Source: Sphingobacteriales bacterium (GTDB lineage: Bacteria > Bacteroidota > Bacteroidia > Chitinophagales > UBA2359). Taken from it: a stretch of 51,564 nt of DNA. Position 1 is the stretch's first letter. Every line of letters begins with the position of its first letter. Below, piece after piece: positions 26,648 through 34,765 of this stretch. The notes under the pieces are model-generated. The model worked only from the letters and a program-made list of their open reading frames with translations, was not told the origin of the DNA and did no database searches. The position numbers and the translations under genes were made by a program. The DNA is taken from the NCBI GenBank assembly GCA_016718845.1, contig JADKCK010000055.1, positions 1 to 51,564 on the forward strand, read 5' to 3'.

Positions 26648-28649
26648 AAAACAATTTGGCGAAGATTTGCTGCTGCGCCATTTCCAAACCAAAAACCTGC
26701 GCGGCTTTGGCGTAGATGATATGGACGCAGGCATCGCCGCCGCCGGAGCCATCATACATTACCTAAAAGAAACCGAACATCCTAACCTACAACACCTAAC
26801 CGCATTGTCGCGCATCAAACAAGACCGCTACGTTTGGTTAGATAGGTTTAGTATCCGTAACCTTGAACTACTACAAACCGCCCACGAAAGCGGAACCCCA
26901 CTCATAAAAGTACTCGACAAATCGGTATCGCCAATGGGCGCACGGCTGCTAAAAAAATGGCTGCTGCTGCCCCTAAAAGATAAACGCCTAATTGATGAAC
27001 GTTTGGATTTAACCCAATACATCATCGAACAAAACGATTTTAGAGATTTATTAGGCTCCCAACTTAGACAAGTAGGCGACCTTGAACGCCTAATTGCCAA
27101 AGTGCCAATGGGTAAAGTAGCTCCCCGACAGGTTGTGCAAATAAAAAACGGCTTGCGTGCCATAGACCCCATTAAACAATATTGCACCAATGCCGAACAT
27201 CCTCTACTCCAAAAAACAGGCGAACAACTTAACCCCTGCCAATTAATTGTAGAACGCATCGAGCGCGAACTGCTCGAAGAAGCACCCGCTCAAATGGGTA
27301 AAGGCGATGTGTTTAAAAGCGGCGTATCGAAAGAATTAGACGAACTGCGCGAACTACAACACTCGGGCAAAGATTATTTGTTGCAGATAGAACAACGCGA
27401 AATAGAAAACACCGGCATAAAATCGCTAAAAGTAGGCTTTAATAGCGTGTTTGGCTATTATTTAGAGGTGCGAAACACCTACAAAGATGCCGTACCTAGC
27501 ACCTGGATACGCAAACAAACCCTTACAGGCGCCGAGCGATACATTACCGAAGAGCTAAAAATTTACGAAAATAAAATATTGGGCGCCGAAGAGAAAATAG
27601 CCTCCTTAGAGGTCAAAATGTTCGACGAACTAGTGGCTACCCTGCAAGATTATATCCGCCCCATACAATTTAACGCCACCTTAATTGCTAAGTTAGATTG
27701 CCTATTGTCGTTTGCTACCATTGCCCTTAAAAATAATTACTGCCGACCCAACATAACCGACGACTTAACACTCGACATAAAAGATGGTAGGCACCCCGTT
27801 ATCGAAACGCAACTGCAATTAGGCGAAGAATATGTAGCCAACGACGTGCAATTGGACAGCAACGACCAGCAAATATTGATTATCACGGGTCCTAATATGG
27901 CGGGTAAATCGGCATTGCTGCGCCAAACCGCCCTTATTGTGCTAATGGCTCAAATGGGTTGTTACGTACCTGCATCGGCGGCTACAGTGGGTTTGGTAGA
28001 TAAAATTTTTACGCGCGTTGGGGCATCAGATAACATCTCATCGGGCGAGTCGACGTTTATGGTAGAGATGACCGAAACAGCCAGTATCATGAACAACATA
28101 TCGGAGCGAAGCCTAATTTTACTCGACGAAATTGGACGCGGAACCAGCACCTACGACGGCATCTCGATAGCTTGGGCATTAGCCGAGTTTTTGCACAACA
28201 ACCCCAAAGCTAAACCCAAAACGCTATTTGCCACACACTACCACGAACTAACCGAACTGGCAGATAAATTTGACCGAATCCGCAACTTTACCGTGTCGGT
28301 AAAAGAAGTAGGTAACAAAGTAATCTTTTTACGCAAGCTGATACCGGGCGGTGCCGAGCGTAGTTTTGGTATTCATGTGGCACAAATGGCAGGCATGCCC
28401 CAAAGTATTGTAAAACGCGCCAAAGAAATTTTAGCCGAGTTAGAACAAAAACACATAGACCAACCCGACTCGATTAAACAAAACCTGCGCAACATCAGCA
28501 AACGCGAAGAGCAATACCAACTTAGCATCTTTGATATGGGCAGCCCCGAACTGCAACGCCTAAAAGAAGCCATAGACCAGATAGACATCAACGCACTAAC
28601 CCCCATCGAGGCATTGATGAAACTAAACGAACTAAAAAAAATGATGTAA
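26631..28649 (+). CDS. mutS: DNA mismatch repair protein MutS, connector/clamp/ATPase part
   Basis: Same gene as the preceding segment, in the +1 frame from 26640-26645 onward; the apparent ATG at 26631 belongs to the overlap. It carries the rest of domain II, the lever/clamp domains (RDLLGSQLRQVGDLERLIAK, NTGIKSLKVGFNSVFGYYLE) and the ABC-type ATPase. The ATPase has a Walker A TGPNMAGKSALLRQ (27889-27930; the usual GPNMGGKST has A and A here), a SGESTFMVEM signature, a Walker B LILLDEIGRGTSTYDG, and LFATHYHELTEL. The C-terminal helix-turn-helix dimer region follows. MutS binds base mismatches and small loops and recruits MutL. It is closed by a hairpin shared with convergent purQ. Confidence 0.95.
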   Translation: MSGFFEKQFGEDLLLRHFQTKNLRGFGVDDMDAGIAAAGAIIHYLKETEHPNLQHLTALSRIKQDRYVWLDRFSIRNLELLQTAHESGTPLIKVLDKSVSPMGARLLKKWLLLPLKDKRLIDERLDLTQYIIEQNDFRDLLGSQLRQVGDLERLIAKVPMGKVAPRQVVQIKNGLRAIDPIKQYCTNAEHPLLQKTGEQLNPCQLIVERIERELLEEAPAQMGKGDVFKSGVSKELDELRELQHSGKDYLLQIEQREIENTGIKSLKVGFNSVFGYYLEVRNTYKDAVPSTWIRKQTLTGAERYITEELKIYENKILGAEEKIASLEVKMFDELVATLQDYIRPIQFNATLIAKLDCLLSFATIALKNNYCRPNITDDLTLDIKDGRHPVIETQLQLGEEYVANDVQLDSNDQQILIITGPNMAGKSALLRQTALIVLMAQMGCYVPASAATVGLVDKIFTRVGASDNISSGESTFMVEMTETASIMNNISERSLILLDEIGRGTSTYDGISIAWALAEFLHNNPKAKPKTLFATHYHELTELADKFDRIRNFTVSVKEVGNKVIFLRKLIPGGAERSFGIHVAQMAGMPQSIVKRAKEILAELEQKHIDQPDSIKQNLRNISKREEQYQLSIFDMGSPELQRLKEAIDQIDINALTPIEALMKLNELKKMM

Positions 28650-28654
28650 CAAAA

Positions 28655-28681
28655 AACACCTGCCCTAAATAGGCAGGTGTT
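28655..28681. terminator. Bidirectional terminator between mutS and purQ
   Basis: Perfect arms aacacctgcc (28655-28664) and ggcaggtgtt (28672-28681), 7-base loop. A-run upstream and T-run downstream, so it works on both strands. Confidence 0.9.
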
Positions 28682-28698
28682 TTTTTGTTGTGTATTGT

Positions 28699-29538
28699 TT
28701 ACACCATTTCGGCATTTGGTAGCTTACAAGTGTTTAGGTGAGCCACAATATTTTTGAAGATTTGCAAACCCGCCCCTTCGTCGGGCAAGTTGGGGTTTTG
28801 GCGTTTCAGTTGCCCCCAGTTTGGGTGATTGTATAGGCTTAAAAACGCTTCGGGGTGTGGCATTAGTCCAAAAACATGTCCTGTTTCGTCGGTTAAACCG
28901 GCGCAACTTAGCTCGGCTCCGTTGGGGTTTTCGGGGTAGGTAGTAGCTGTTGTGCCATCTTCGAGGCAATAAGTTAGGCAATTAAGGTTTTTGGCGATGA
29001 TATTTTTACGCATCTCATCGTCGGCAAAAATAAGTTTGCCTTCGCCATGCCGTACCGGAACAGCGAAGATGCTGATGCCGTTTAAAAATGGCGTATGCGA
29101 GTTAGCTGTTACTTTGCAATACACCCAGCGGTCTTCGTACTTAGCCGAGTCGTTGTGGCTTAGGGCGGCTTGTTGCGTAAAAGTTGCGCCTATATTGGGC
29201 AGCAAGCCCAATCGCACCAACATCTGAAACCCATTGCACACACCCAGCACATATTTGCCCGATTGTAAAAAGATTTTTATTTCGTCGAGCAAAGTTTTGC
29301 CATTTGGCAGTTGTTTGTACTTAATTTTGTTTGCCATTACTTTACCCGATGCAATATCGTCGCCAAACGAAAATCCGCCCGGAAAATTAAGTATGTCGTA
29401 ATCGTGTATCGAAACCTGTTGCAACAATACTTCGTTGAAGTGGTAAATGTGGGCTTCGGCGCCTGCCAAACGATAAGCCGCTGCTAACTCTTCTTCGCAG
29501 TTAATGCCAAATCCAGTTAAAACTAAAGCACGTACCAT
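28699..29538 (-). CDS. purQ: Phosphoribosylformylglycinamidine synthase subunit PurQ (glutaminase)
   Basis: 279 residues from the ATG at 29538; longer readings add a non-conserved leader. Class I glutamine amidotransferase: VRALVLTGFGINCEEELAAA, LNFPGGFSFGDDIASGKVMA, nucleophile Cys101 in VLGVCNGFQML, PVRHGEGKLIF, and the His228/Glu230 pair in VFGLMPHPEAFLSL. It supplies ammonia from glutamine to PurL for conversion of FGAR to FGAM in de novo purine synthesis. The length (279 rather than the ~225 of Bacillus-type PurQ) is like the longer stand-alone forms. PurL and PurS are not in the window. Intact frame; convergent with mutS. Confidence 0.9.
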   Translation of the reverse strand: MVRALVLTGFGINCEEELAAAYRLAGAEAHIYHFNEVLLQQVSIHDYDILNFPGGFSFGDDIASGKVMANKIKYKQLPNGKTLLDEIKIFLQSGKYVLGVCNGFQMLVRLGLLPNIGATFTQQAALSHNDSAKYEDRWVYCKVTANSHTPFLNGISIFAVPVRHGEGKLIFADDEMRKNIIAKNLNCLTYCLEDGTTATTYPENPNGAELSCAGLTDETGHVFGLMPHPEAFLSLYNHPNWGQLKRQNPNLPDEGAGLQIFKNIVAHLNTCKLPNAEMV

Positions 29539-29623
29539 TTTAGTTGTAAATTGTAAATTGTAAATGGAGGGAGATGAAAGAACATTGCCTATTTTGTGCC
29601 GTAAAATGCTTTTAGTTGTTAAT

Positions 29624-29662
29624 AACAATTGGCTACAAGTAGCGTACCTGTAGCCAATTGTT
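29624..29662 (-). terminator. Hairpin terminator after the small T9SS protein gene
   Basis: Perfect 14-bp arms aacaattggctaca (29624-29637) and tgtagccaattgtt (29649-29662), 11-base loop. Located about 75 bp after the T9SS gene stop and about 85 bp before purQ. Confidence 0.85.
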
Positions 29663-29737
29663 TAAAAAGTGCCTTAATGTGTTAATTTTTGTGTCAAAAA
29701 TTTAGTGCAAGGTAGATTAAAAACGGATATTTTACAG

Positions 29738-30539
29738 CTATTTTACTATCTTAGCTACCGAGTTTGTTTGTCCGTTGCTAATTTGCACCATATATAAACC
29801 GTTGGTTAGTTGTTGGGTATCTATGCTGCAAGTGTTTTGGTGGTTGTTTAGCGTGCTTTTATACACTATTTGCCCCGTACTATTGTACACCGCAATTTGG
29901 GTAGTCGGGCTTGTTGTCATCTTGCCATTGCACTAACCATTGGTTGTTGGTATCGGTAATGGTAGCCAACAATGGGTTGGTTTGGGCATTGTTGATACCT
30001 GTTACCATCTCGTCCGACCAGCCAAAAGGCAGAACAACACCAGGTACAAAAATGGGCAATTGGCATAACAAGTCTAGGGCTACACTTAATTGACCGCCTT
30101 GAATTAAACTAGGGCAATTGTTTAATATGCCCAACAACACATCGGATAGTGGGTAATGCCCATTTACTGGTGGCAAACTAATACCTGGGCATACAATTGC
30201 CAAAGCATCTGTTAAATTTGGCACTGCCACGTCTGCATCGGCTTGATTAAAGGCAAGCACATAAAAACCGTAGCCATTTGTGGTGGGCATATCGGCAAGG
30301 CTAAACGACAACTCGCTTTTGATACCTAATAGAATACCGTCTCTATTTGTGATGATGATAGAGTAATCGGTGAAAATATTGGGGTTAGGCGTGGCAAAGC
30401 TTAGGGTTACATTGGCGCCATCAAACGATTGCACGGCTAAGGTGGGCGTAGAATTGGGCGTTGGGCATGGGTCTTGGGCTACGGCGCCCAGCGAAAAAGT
30501 AAAGGCAAGCAATAAAGAGAAAAGTAATTTTTTTTGCAT
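29738..30539 (-). CDS. Small secreted protein with disrupted T9SS type A sorting domain
   Basis: The start at 30539 opens a signal peptide (QKKLLFSLLLAFTFSLGAVA, then Q). The body (about 200 residues) has Ig/fibronectin-like strands (TPTLAVQSFDGANVTLSFAT, YSIIITNRDG) and no recognised family. The frame ends after DYPNCGVQ near 29880. In the next frame the sequence continues as TQIAVYNSTGQIVYKSTL, ...DTQQLTNGLYMVQISNGQ and SVAKIVK, which is the second half of a type A T9SS C-terminal sorting domain. The usual PNP start of that domain is missing, so besides a frameshift some sequence may be lost. If joined, the protein is exported by T9SS and anchored or released at the surface. It lies 54 bp after the sirtuin gene on the same strand. 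Confidence 0.65.
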
Positions 30540-30593
30540 AAAGCAGTATTTTTTTAGATTAGATGTTTGGACGTAGAGATTAGAAATGGTCAA

Positions 30594-31289
30594 TTAGCCG
30601 TTCATCAATTGTTCTACTACTTGGCTTACGCCCAACGATGCTTTATTGGCAATTACGTGCATATTGGGTATGCGTTTCATTTCTCGTTCGTCGGGGGCTA
30701 TGTCAATGATGTATTTTTGTGCTGTTTTAGGGGCATAATGCACCAACGATGCAGCAGGATAAACCAACAACGAGGTACCTACAATTATAAAAATATCGGC
30801 TTGGCTTACCTCGTGAGAGGCGGTTTCCATCAAGGGTACCATTTCGCCAAACCACACAATATTGGGGCGCAATTGGCTACCCATTTCGCATATATCGCCC
30901 AATTCAATAGCATTAGCTCCAATGTCGTACACCAACTGTTCGTTTTGTGTACTACGGGCTTCGCGCAATTTACCATGCAAATGCAACACCTTTGTCGAGC
31001 CGCCGCGCTCGTGCAGGTCGTCTACGTTTTGAGTGATAATAGTTACGTCGTATTTTTGCTCAAGGCGTGCTAGCTCGGTATGGGCTAAATTGGGTTGGGC
31101 GTTGGCGGCGTCGGCTCGGCGCAGGTTATAAAAATCTAGCACTAATTTGGGATTTTTGTGCCAGCCATCTATCGAGGCTACTTCCATTACGTTGTAGCCG
31201 TTCCACAAACCGCCTGCACCTCTAAATGTTTGAATGCCGCTTTCGGCGCTGATGCCTGCGCCTGTTAATACTACTATTTTTTGTTTCAT
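30594..31289 (-). CDS. cobB: NAD-dependent protein deacylase, sirtuin (CobB/SIRT5-like)
   Basis: 231 residues. Sirtuin motifs in order: VVLTGAGISAESGIQTFRG, TIITQNVDDLHERGGS with the catalytic base in VLHLHGKL, IVWFGEMVP, and VGTSLLVYPAASLV. The Tyr54-x-x-Arg57 pair (FYNLRR) is the SIRT5-type signature linked to removal of succinyl and malonyl groups from lysine. The small domain has only one cysteine (GDICEMGSQLRP), so the usual four-Cys zinc site is absent. The enzyme uses NAD and releases nicotinamide in the cytosol. Upstream is a 160-bp divergent region with the SLC13 gene. Gene symbol given by family usage. Confidence 0.92.
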   Translation of the reverse strand: MKQKIVVLTGAGISAESGIQTFRGAGGLWNGYNVMEVASIDGWHKNPKLVLDFYNLRRADAANAQPNLAHTELARLEQKYDVTIITQNVDDLHERGGSTKVLHLHGKLREARSTQNEQLVYDIGANAIELGDICEMGSQLRPNIVWFGEMVPLMETASHEVSQADIFIIVGTSLLVYPAASLVHYAPKTAQKYIIDIAPDEREMKRIPNMHVIANKASLGVSQVVEQLMNG

Positions 31290-31415
31290 GGTTGATGTTT
31301 TAGTTAATAGTTGTGGGTAGATATTATTTTGGTAGCTATTTTAAGCTTTAAATTACAAAAACAAGCCTGTTTAAGCAATTACGAGGCAAAGTAAGTTATT
31401 TTCTTCCAAAAAAAC

Positions 31416-31423
31416 AATACTTT
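31416..31423 (+). promoter_or_regulatory. -7 box of the SLC13 carrier gene
   Basis: tacttttg matches TAnnTTTG and sits 27 bp upstream of the ATG at 31451, in the divergent spacer with the sirtuin gene. Confidence 0.6.
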
Positions 31424-31450
31424 TGCAAAAAAAAACGCGCAATTATTTTT

Positions 31451-32902
31451 ATGAAGGCAAACTATTACTTTCGTTTGTTATTTGGGCCCGCCTTGGGCAT
31501 AGCCATTATGTTGTTTGGCAACCTCGATGCACAAAACCCTTTGGTGAGCCGTATGGCGGGCATTACTGTTTGGGTAGCTTGGTGGTGGATGACCGAAGTG
31601 GTTAACTTGGCGGTTACGTCTATGTTGCCCTTTGTGTTGATGCCTTTGTTGGGTGTGTTAGATGCCAAATCGACGGCGTTTCAGTATTTCGACCAAATTA
31701 TTTTTTTGTTTGTTGGTGGCTTTATCATTTCGTATGCCATCGAAAAATGGAATTTGCATCAGCGCTTATCATTGGGCATATTGGGGCGTGTGGGCGGCAA
31801 TCCCTCAACGATATTGGCGGGTGTAATGGGTACTACTTTTTTTGTATCTATGTGGATGTCGAACACGGCTACTGTTATGATGTTTGTTTCGGCGGTGTTG
31901 GCAGTTAACACACAGCTCAAAAGCCTATTATCTGCCCAAAAACAAACCGATGTGTCGGCGGCTTTGTTGCTGGGTTTGGCATACTCGGCAACTATTGGCG
32001 GCATGGCAACATTGGTAGGCACGCCCACCAACATGATTTTTTACAGTTTTTATACCGATAAATTTCCACAAGACCAAACTATTAATTTTGCCTCGTGGTT
32101 TGGTGTAGCATTCCCCATATCAATGGTTATGCTGTTTATTTTGTATGCCGTATTGCGTTGGTGGTTTATTGGCGATGCTCGGCATTTGGCTTTCGACCGC
32201 TCGTATTTTAAAAACGAGTACCATAAACTGGGCAAGATGATGTACGAAGAAAAAGTAGTTGCCACTATTACCGTACTTACGGCAGTGTTGTGGTTTACGC
32301 GCCAAACCTTGCCAATTGGTAACATGCAGTTGTTTGGTTGGGGGCGCTTGTTTCCGAAAGATTTTGTACAAGATAGTACCGTTGCCGTGCTGATGGCAAT
32401 GTTGTTGTTTTTGATACCCTCGCGCCACCACGCCGACAAAAAAATACTGCATTGGCACGATGTGCAAAAACTACCTTTTGGCATCATTTTGTTGTTTGGT
32501 GGCGGATTTGCGCTGTCAAAAGGTTTCGAGGTGTCGGGATTAAGTACTTATTTAGCTAGCCAATTGCATTTTTTGAGTGCTGTTCATCCACTTATCATCA
32601 TACTATGCGTGTGCGCTGTTGTGTGTATTATCAGCGAGTTTGCATCTAATGTGGCAAGTATACAATTGGTTTTGCCTATTCTGGTAGCCATTCAGCAAAG
32701 TACAGGTTTGTCGCCTTTGTTGTTAATGATACCTGCTACACTTGCTGCATCGCTTGGTTTTATGCTGCCCGTTGCTACTGCCCCAAACACCATTGTATAC
32801 GGTACACAATTGGTGCCTTTAAAAGCCATGTTTAGGGTAGGCTTTTTGTTAGATGTGTTGGGCGTTATGGCTATTGGCTTGCTGTGTTATTGGCTGCTTT
32901 GA
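31451..32902 (+). CDS. SLC13/DASS family anion:sodium symporter
   Basis: 483 residues, about 12 hydrophobic segments. Family hallmarks: the first hairpin/substrate motif SMWMSNTATVMMF, the partner motif SEFASNVASIQLVLPI in the second half, the sodium-site motifs LVGTPTNMIFYSF and VATAPNTIVYGTQL, and LPFGIILLFGGGFALSKGFE. The two-fold inverted repeat of DASS carriers is visible in this pairing. Members import di- and tricarboxylates (succinate, citrate), sulfate or phosphate with sodium; the substrate cannot be told from the sequence. Classical prokaryotic DASS proteins have SNT in both halves; here the second is SNV. Single gene with its own promoter and a terminator shared with DUF4249 on the other strand. 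Confidence 0.92.
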   Translation: MKANYYFRLLFGPALGIAIMLFGNLDAQNPLVSRMAGITVWVAWWWMTEVVNLAVTSMLPFVLMPLLGVLDAKSTAFQYFDQIIFLFVGGFIISYAIEKWNLHQRLSLGILGRVGGNPSTILAGVMGTTFFVSMWMSNTATVMMFVSAVLAVNTQLKSLLSAQKQTDVSAALLLGLAYSATIGGMATLVGTPTNMIFYSFYTDKFPQDQTINFASWFGVAFPISMVMLFILYAVLRWWFIGDARHLAFDRSYFKNEYHKLGKMMYEEKVVATITVLTAVLWFTRQTLPIGNMQLFGWGRLFPKDFVQDSTVAVLMAMLLFLIPSRHHADKKILHWHDVQKLPFGIILLFGGGFALSKGFEVSGLSTYLASQLHFLSAVHPLIIILCVCAVVCIISEFASNVASIQLVLPILVAIQQSTGLSPLLLMIPATLAASLGFMLPVATAPNTIVYGTQLVPLKAMFRVGFLLDVLGVMAIGLLCYWLL

Positions 32903-32921
32903 TGCGGCTTTTGGCTACTGG

Positions 32922-32991
32922 CTATCCGCTGCTCGCTATCATCCGGCTATCCGCTGCTCGCTATCATCCGGCTATCCGCTGCTCGCTATCA
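32922..32991. repeat. Three tandem copies of a 25-bp unit
   Basis: ggctatccgctgctcgctatcatcc occurs twice in full, and a third copy ends at ctatcaat. Related text (gcggatagcgaacagccgacagcg) lies inverted at 33076-33110. No gene. Confidence 0.9.
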
Positions 32992-33021
32992 ATATAAAAC
33001 GTTTATCACCCGAAGAGAAAT

Positions 33022-33060
33022 AAAAAAGTGCGTTAGACAACAAGCCTAGCGCACTTTTTT
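33022..33060. terminator. Bidirectional terminator between the SLC13 gene and DUF4249
   Basis: Arms aaaaaagtgcgttag (33022-33036 region) and ctagcgcactttttt (33046-33060) pair with one G-T, 9-base loop, A-run and T-run on either side. Confidence 0.85.
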
Positions 33061-33120
33061 ATGCTATTGCCCAAAGCGGATAGCGAACAGCCGACAGCGA
33101 ACAGCCAAAAGCCAAGAAAA

Positions 33121-34065
33121 CTAATTATTGATTACCACACTTTGTTCGGTGCTAACGCCATAGCCTGCCCAAATGCCAATACCGCCGTCTATGTTGTATT
33201 TTACCTTAACAACACTACCAAACGGACCCGTCGAGTTTTCGCTAAACTCTAACGAATTCAAGAAATTATAGGTGGCGTTGTCTATTGTCACCCATTTTAG
33301 GTGTGCGGTATCGCCCAAGGTATAATAGCCAAAAGTGTTTATGTCAAAATCGGCTCCGCTTGCTTCTCCCTTATTCATCGGAAAATAAAACAATTTGCCA
33401 TTTACCACCAAATCATCAAAAGTTTGAACAGGATATAGGGGACCACTGTTTTTGCCTGTCCAATACCTATAGTAATTGCCCAAAGTGTCGGGGTCTTTAA
33501 ACTGCACCCACAAGCGGCGTAGGCTGTCGGCATAATCGGGGTTTGGCGAGGGTTCTATCCACACACTATCTAAAGGCACGGCATTAGGTATGGTGGTTAC
33601 GGCGGTTAGGTGTTTGTTGTCGGTGGTGGTAATGTCGAGGGTGTAGGTTTTACCAAACTGCCCTATCATGCTTGGCACTAACAAGGTATACACACAAAAA
33701 TCGAAGCCTGCGGGTAGGCTATCGGGTAGTCCGCTCATCTGTCCAGCAAAAATTTCTTTTTGCTCGTCGGTTAGCTCCGAAAAACAAATTTCTTGCAGCG
33801 TAACGGTGTTTGTGCCGTCGGATACTTTTACAATGGCATCGCGCTCAAACCCTTGACCATATTGAGCAGGGTTAAACTCGCCAAAATAGGGGTAATTGCG
33901 GTTAAGCATTACTAAGGGCGTACCACCCGATTCGATAGAGCCTTCGACTACTACTTTCTCTACGGGGTCGGGCAGGTCGGCGGTAATGTTTTTTTCGCAA
34001 TTGGTAAAGATAAGCATCGCTAAAAAGCTAAGCATAGCTATAGAAAGTGCATTTGTATTTTTCAT
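33121..34065 (-). CDS. DUF4249 family outer-membrane-associated lipoprotein
   Basis: 314 residues. Lipoprotein signal: hydrophobic residues 8-20 and lipobox Cys23 (LIFTNCEK). The DUF4249 body starts with the usual VVVEGSIESGGTPLVMLNRN and continues through KVSDGTNTVTLQE, YTLDITTTDNKHLTAVTTIP, DSVWIEP, and RLWVQFKDPDTLGNYYRYW. Proteins of this family are found paired with TonB-dependent receptors; here the receptor is the first gene of the same minus-strand run. It is therefore likely a surface or periplasmic accessory for receptor cargo, although no function is established. It ends 60 bp from the terminator at 33022-33060. The frame is intact. Confidence 0.88.
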   Translation of the reverse strand: MKNTNALSIAMLSFLAMLIFTNCEKNITADLPDPVEKVVVEGSIESGGTPLVMLNRNYPYFGEFNPAQYGQGFERDAIVKVSDGTNTVTLQEICFSELTDEQKEIFAGQMSGLPDSLPAGFDFCVYTLLVPSMIGQFGKTYTLDITTTDNKHLTAVTTIPNAVPLDSVWIEPSPNPDYADSLRRLWVQFKDPDTLGNYYRYWTGKNSGPLYPVQTFDDLVVNGKLFYFPMNKGEASGADFDINTFGYYTLGDTAHLKWVTIDNATYNFLNSLEFSENSTGPFGSVVKVKYNIDGGIGIWAGYGVSTEQSVVINN

Positions 34066-34107
34066 TGTTTTTTTTAGGTTGATTGTTTTGTTTGTGGAGG
34101 GAGATAA

Positions 34108-34704
34108 TTATTGCAATAATTGCTGAAAGATGCCCAATATCGTAGGTAGATTATCGAGGTAATAAATATCGGTATCCACTATTAAATTTTGTTGGGTTAG
34201 TTGCAAAAACAACCAAGTGCGCCCCGATGTAACTGCTCCGTAAATAACAGGCAGTTCGTGTTTTTGTTTTTTGTTAAACACCTGTGCGCCTATCATTTGT
34301 GCGGCGGCTTGGGGTATGGCTCGCTCTAAACCTTGGTGCAGTTTGGCTTCGGTAATACATATTAAGGGAGCTTGCATTTCGATGGCATTAGGTACTTGTA
34401 CAAAAATAAAATCTACTTCGCCGTTTAGTTTTTGAGCGCGGTCGGCATTAAGCACCTCGCCCGAAAAAAGCGAAACAGTATTTTGGTTGTTCATTTTTAC
34501 CTCAGACAGTATAGGCGAAATGATGTATTCGGACAAGGCTTTTTCGGTACTTACCGCCATTTGATGGCTGCGTTGCAAAGTACTTACTAACCAATTTGAA
34601 GGAGCTACAGGCAAAAGCTGATTGGCATTGAACAGTACTTGGCGTTGTATGGTTAAACCAAAATTTTCTTGTAAATCGACTAATTTAAAATTGCGGTATG
34701 CCAT
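34108..34704 (-). CDS. PD-(D/E)XK nuclease-like protein of unknown function
   Basis: 198 residues, cytosolic (no signal peptide). The core LNGEVDFIFVQVP...PLICITEAKLHQGLERAIPQAA fits a D...E-x-K active site of the restriction-endonuclease-like fold. Then come QMIGAQVFNKK, VIYGAVTSGRTWLFLQLTQQ, and a final YYLDNLPTILGIFQQLL helix. I recall a family of unnamed proteins common in cyanobacteria and Bacteroidota with this layout, but no function is assigned. It lies between a TonB receptor (61 bp upstream) and DUF4249 (42 bp downstream), two genes that are normally neighbours, so it looks like an insertion into the pair. Nuclease activity is inference from motif only. Confidence 0.7.
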   Translation of the reverse strand: MAYRNFKLVDLQENFGLTIQRQVLFNANQLLPVAPSNWLVSTLQRSHQMAVSTEKALSEYIISPILSEVKMNNQNTVSLFSGEVLNADRAQKLNGEVDFIFVQVPNAIEMQAPLICITEAKLHQGLERAIPQAAAQMIGAQVFNKKQKHELPVIYGAVTSGRTWLFLQLTQQNLIVDTDIYYLDNLPTILGIFQQLLQ

Positions 34705-34765
34705 TGTGTAAAAGTGTTAAAATGTTGATTATGAACGACATTACTGCCTGTTTCCTTCATCTGCC

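Noticed and set aside
26625..26650. Programmed frameshift in mutS
   Set aside because: MutS is not known to use one, the T6 tract has no downstream structure that I can see, and similar homopolymer breaks affect many unrelated genes in the window.
32922..32991. Short CRISPR or att site
   Set aside because: Three directly abutting 25-bp copies without spacers; a simple tandem repeat with no integrase or tRNA beside it.
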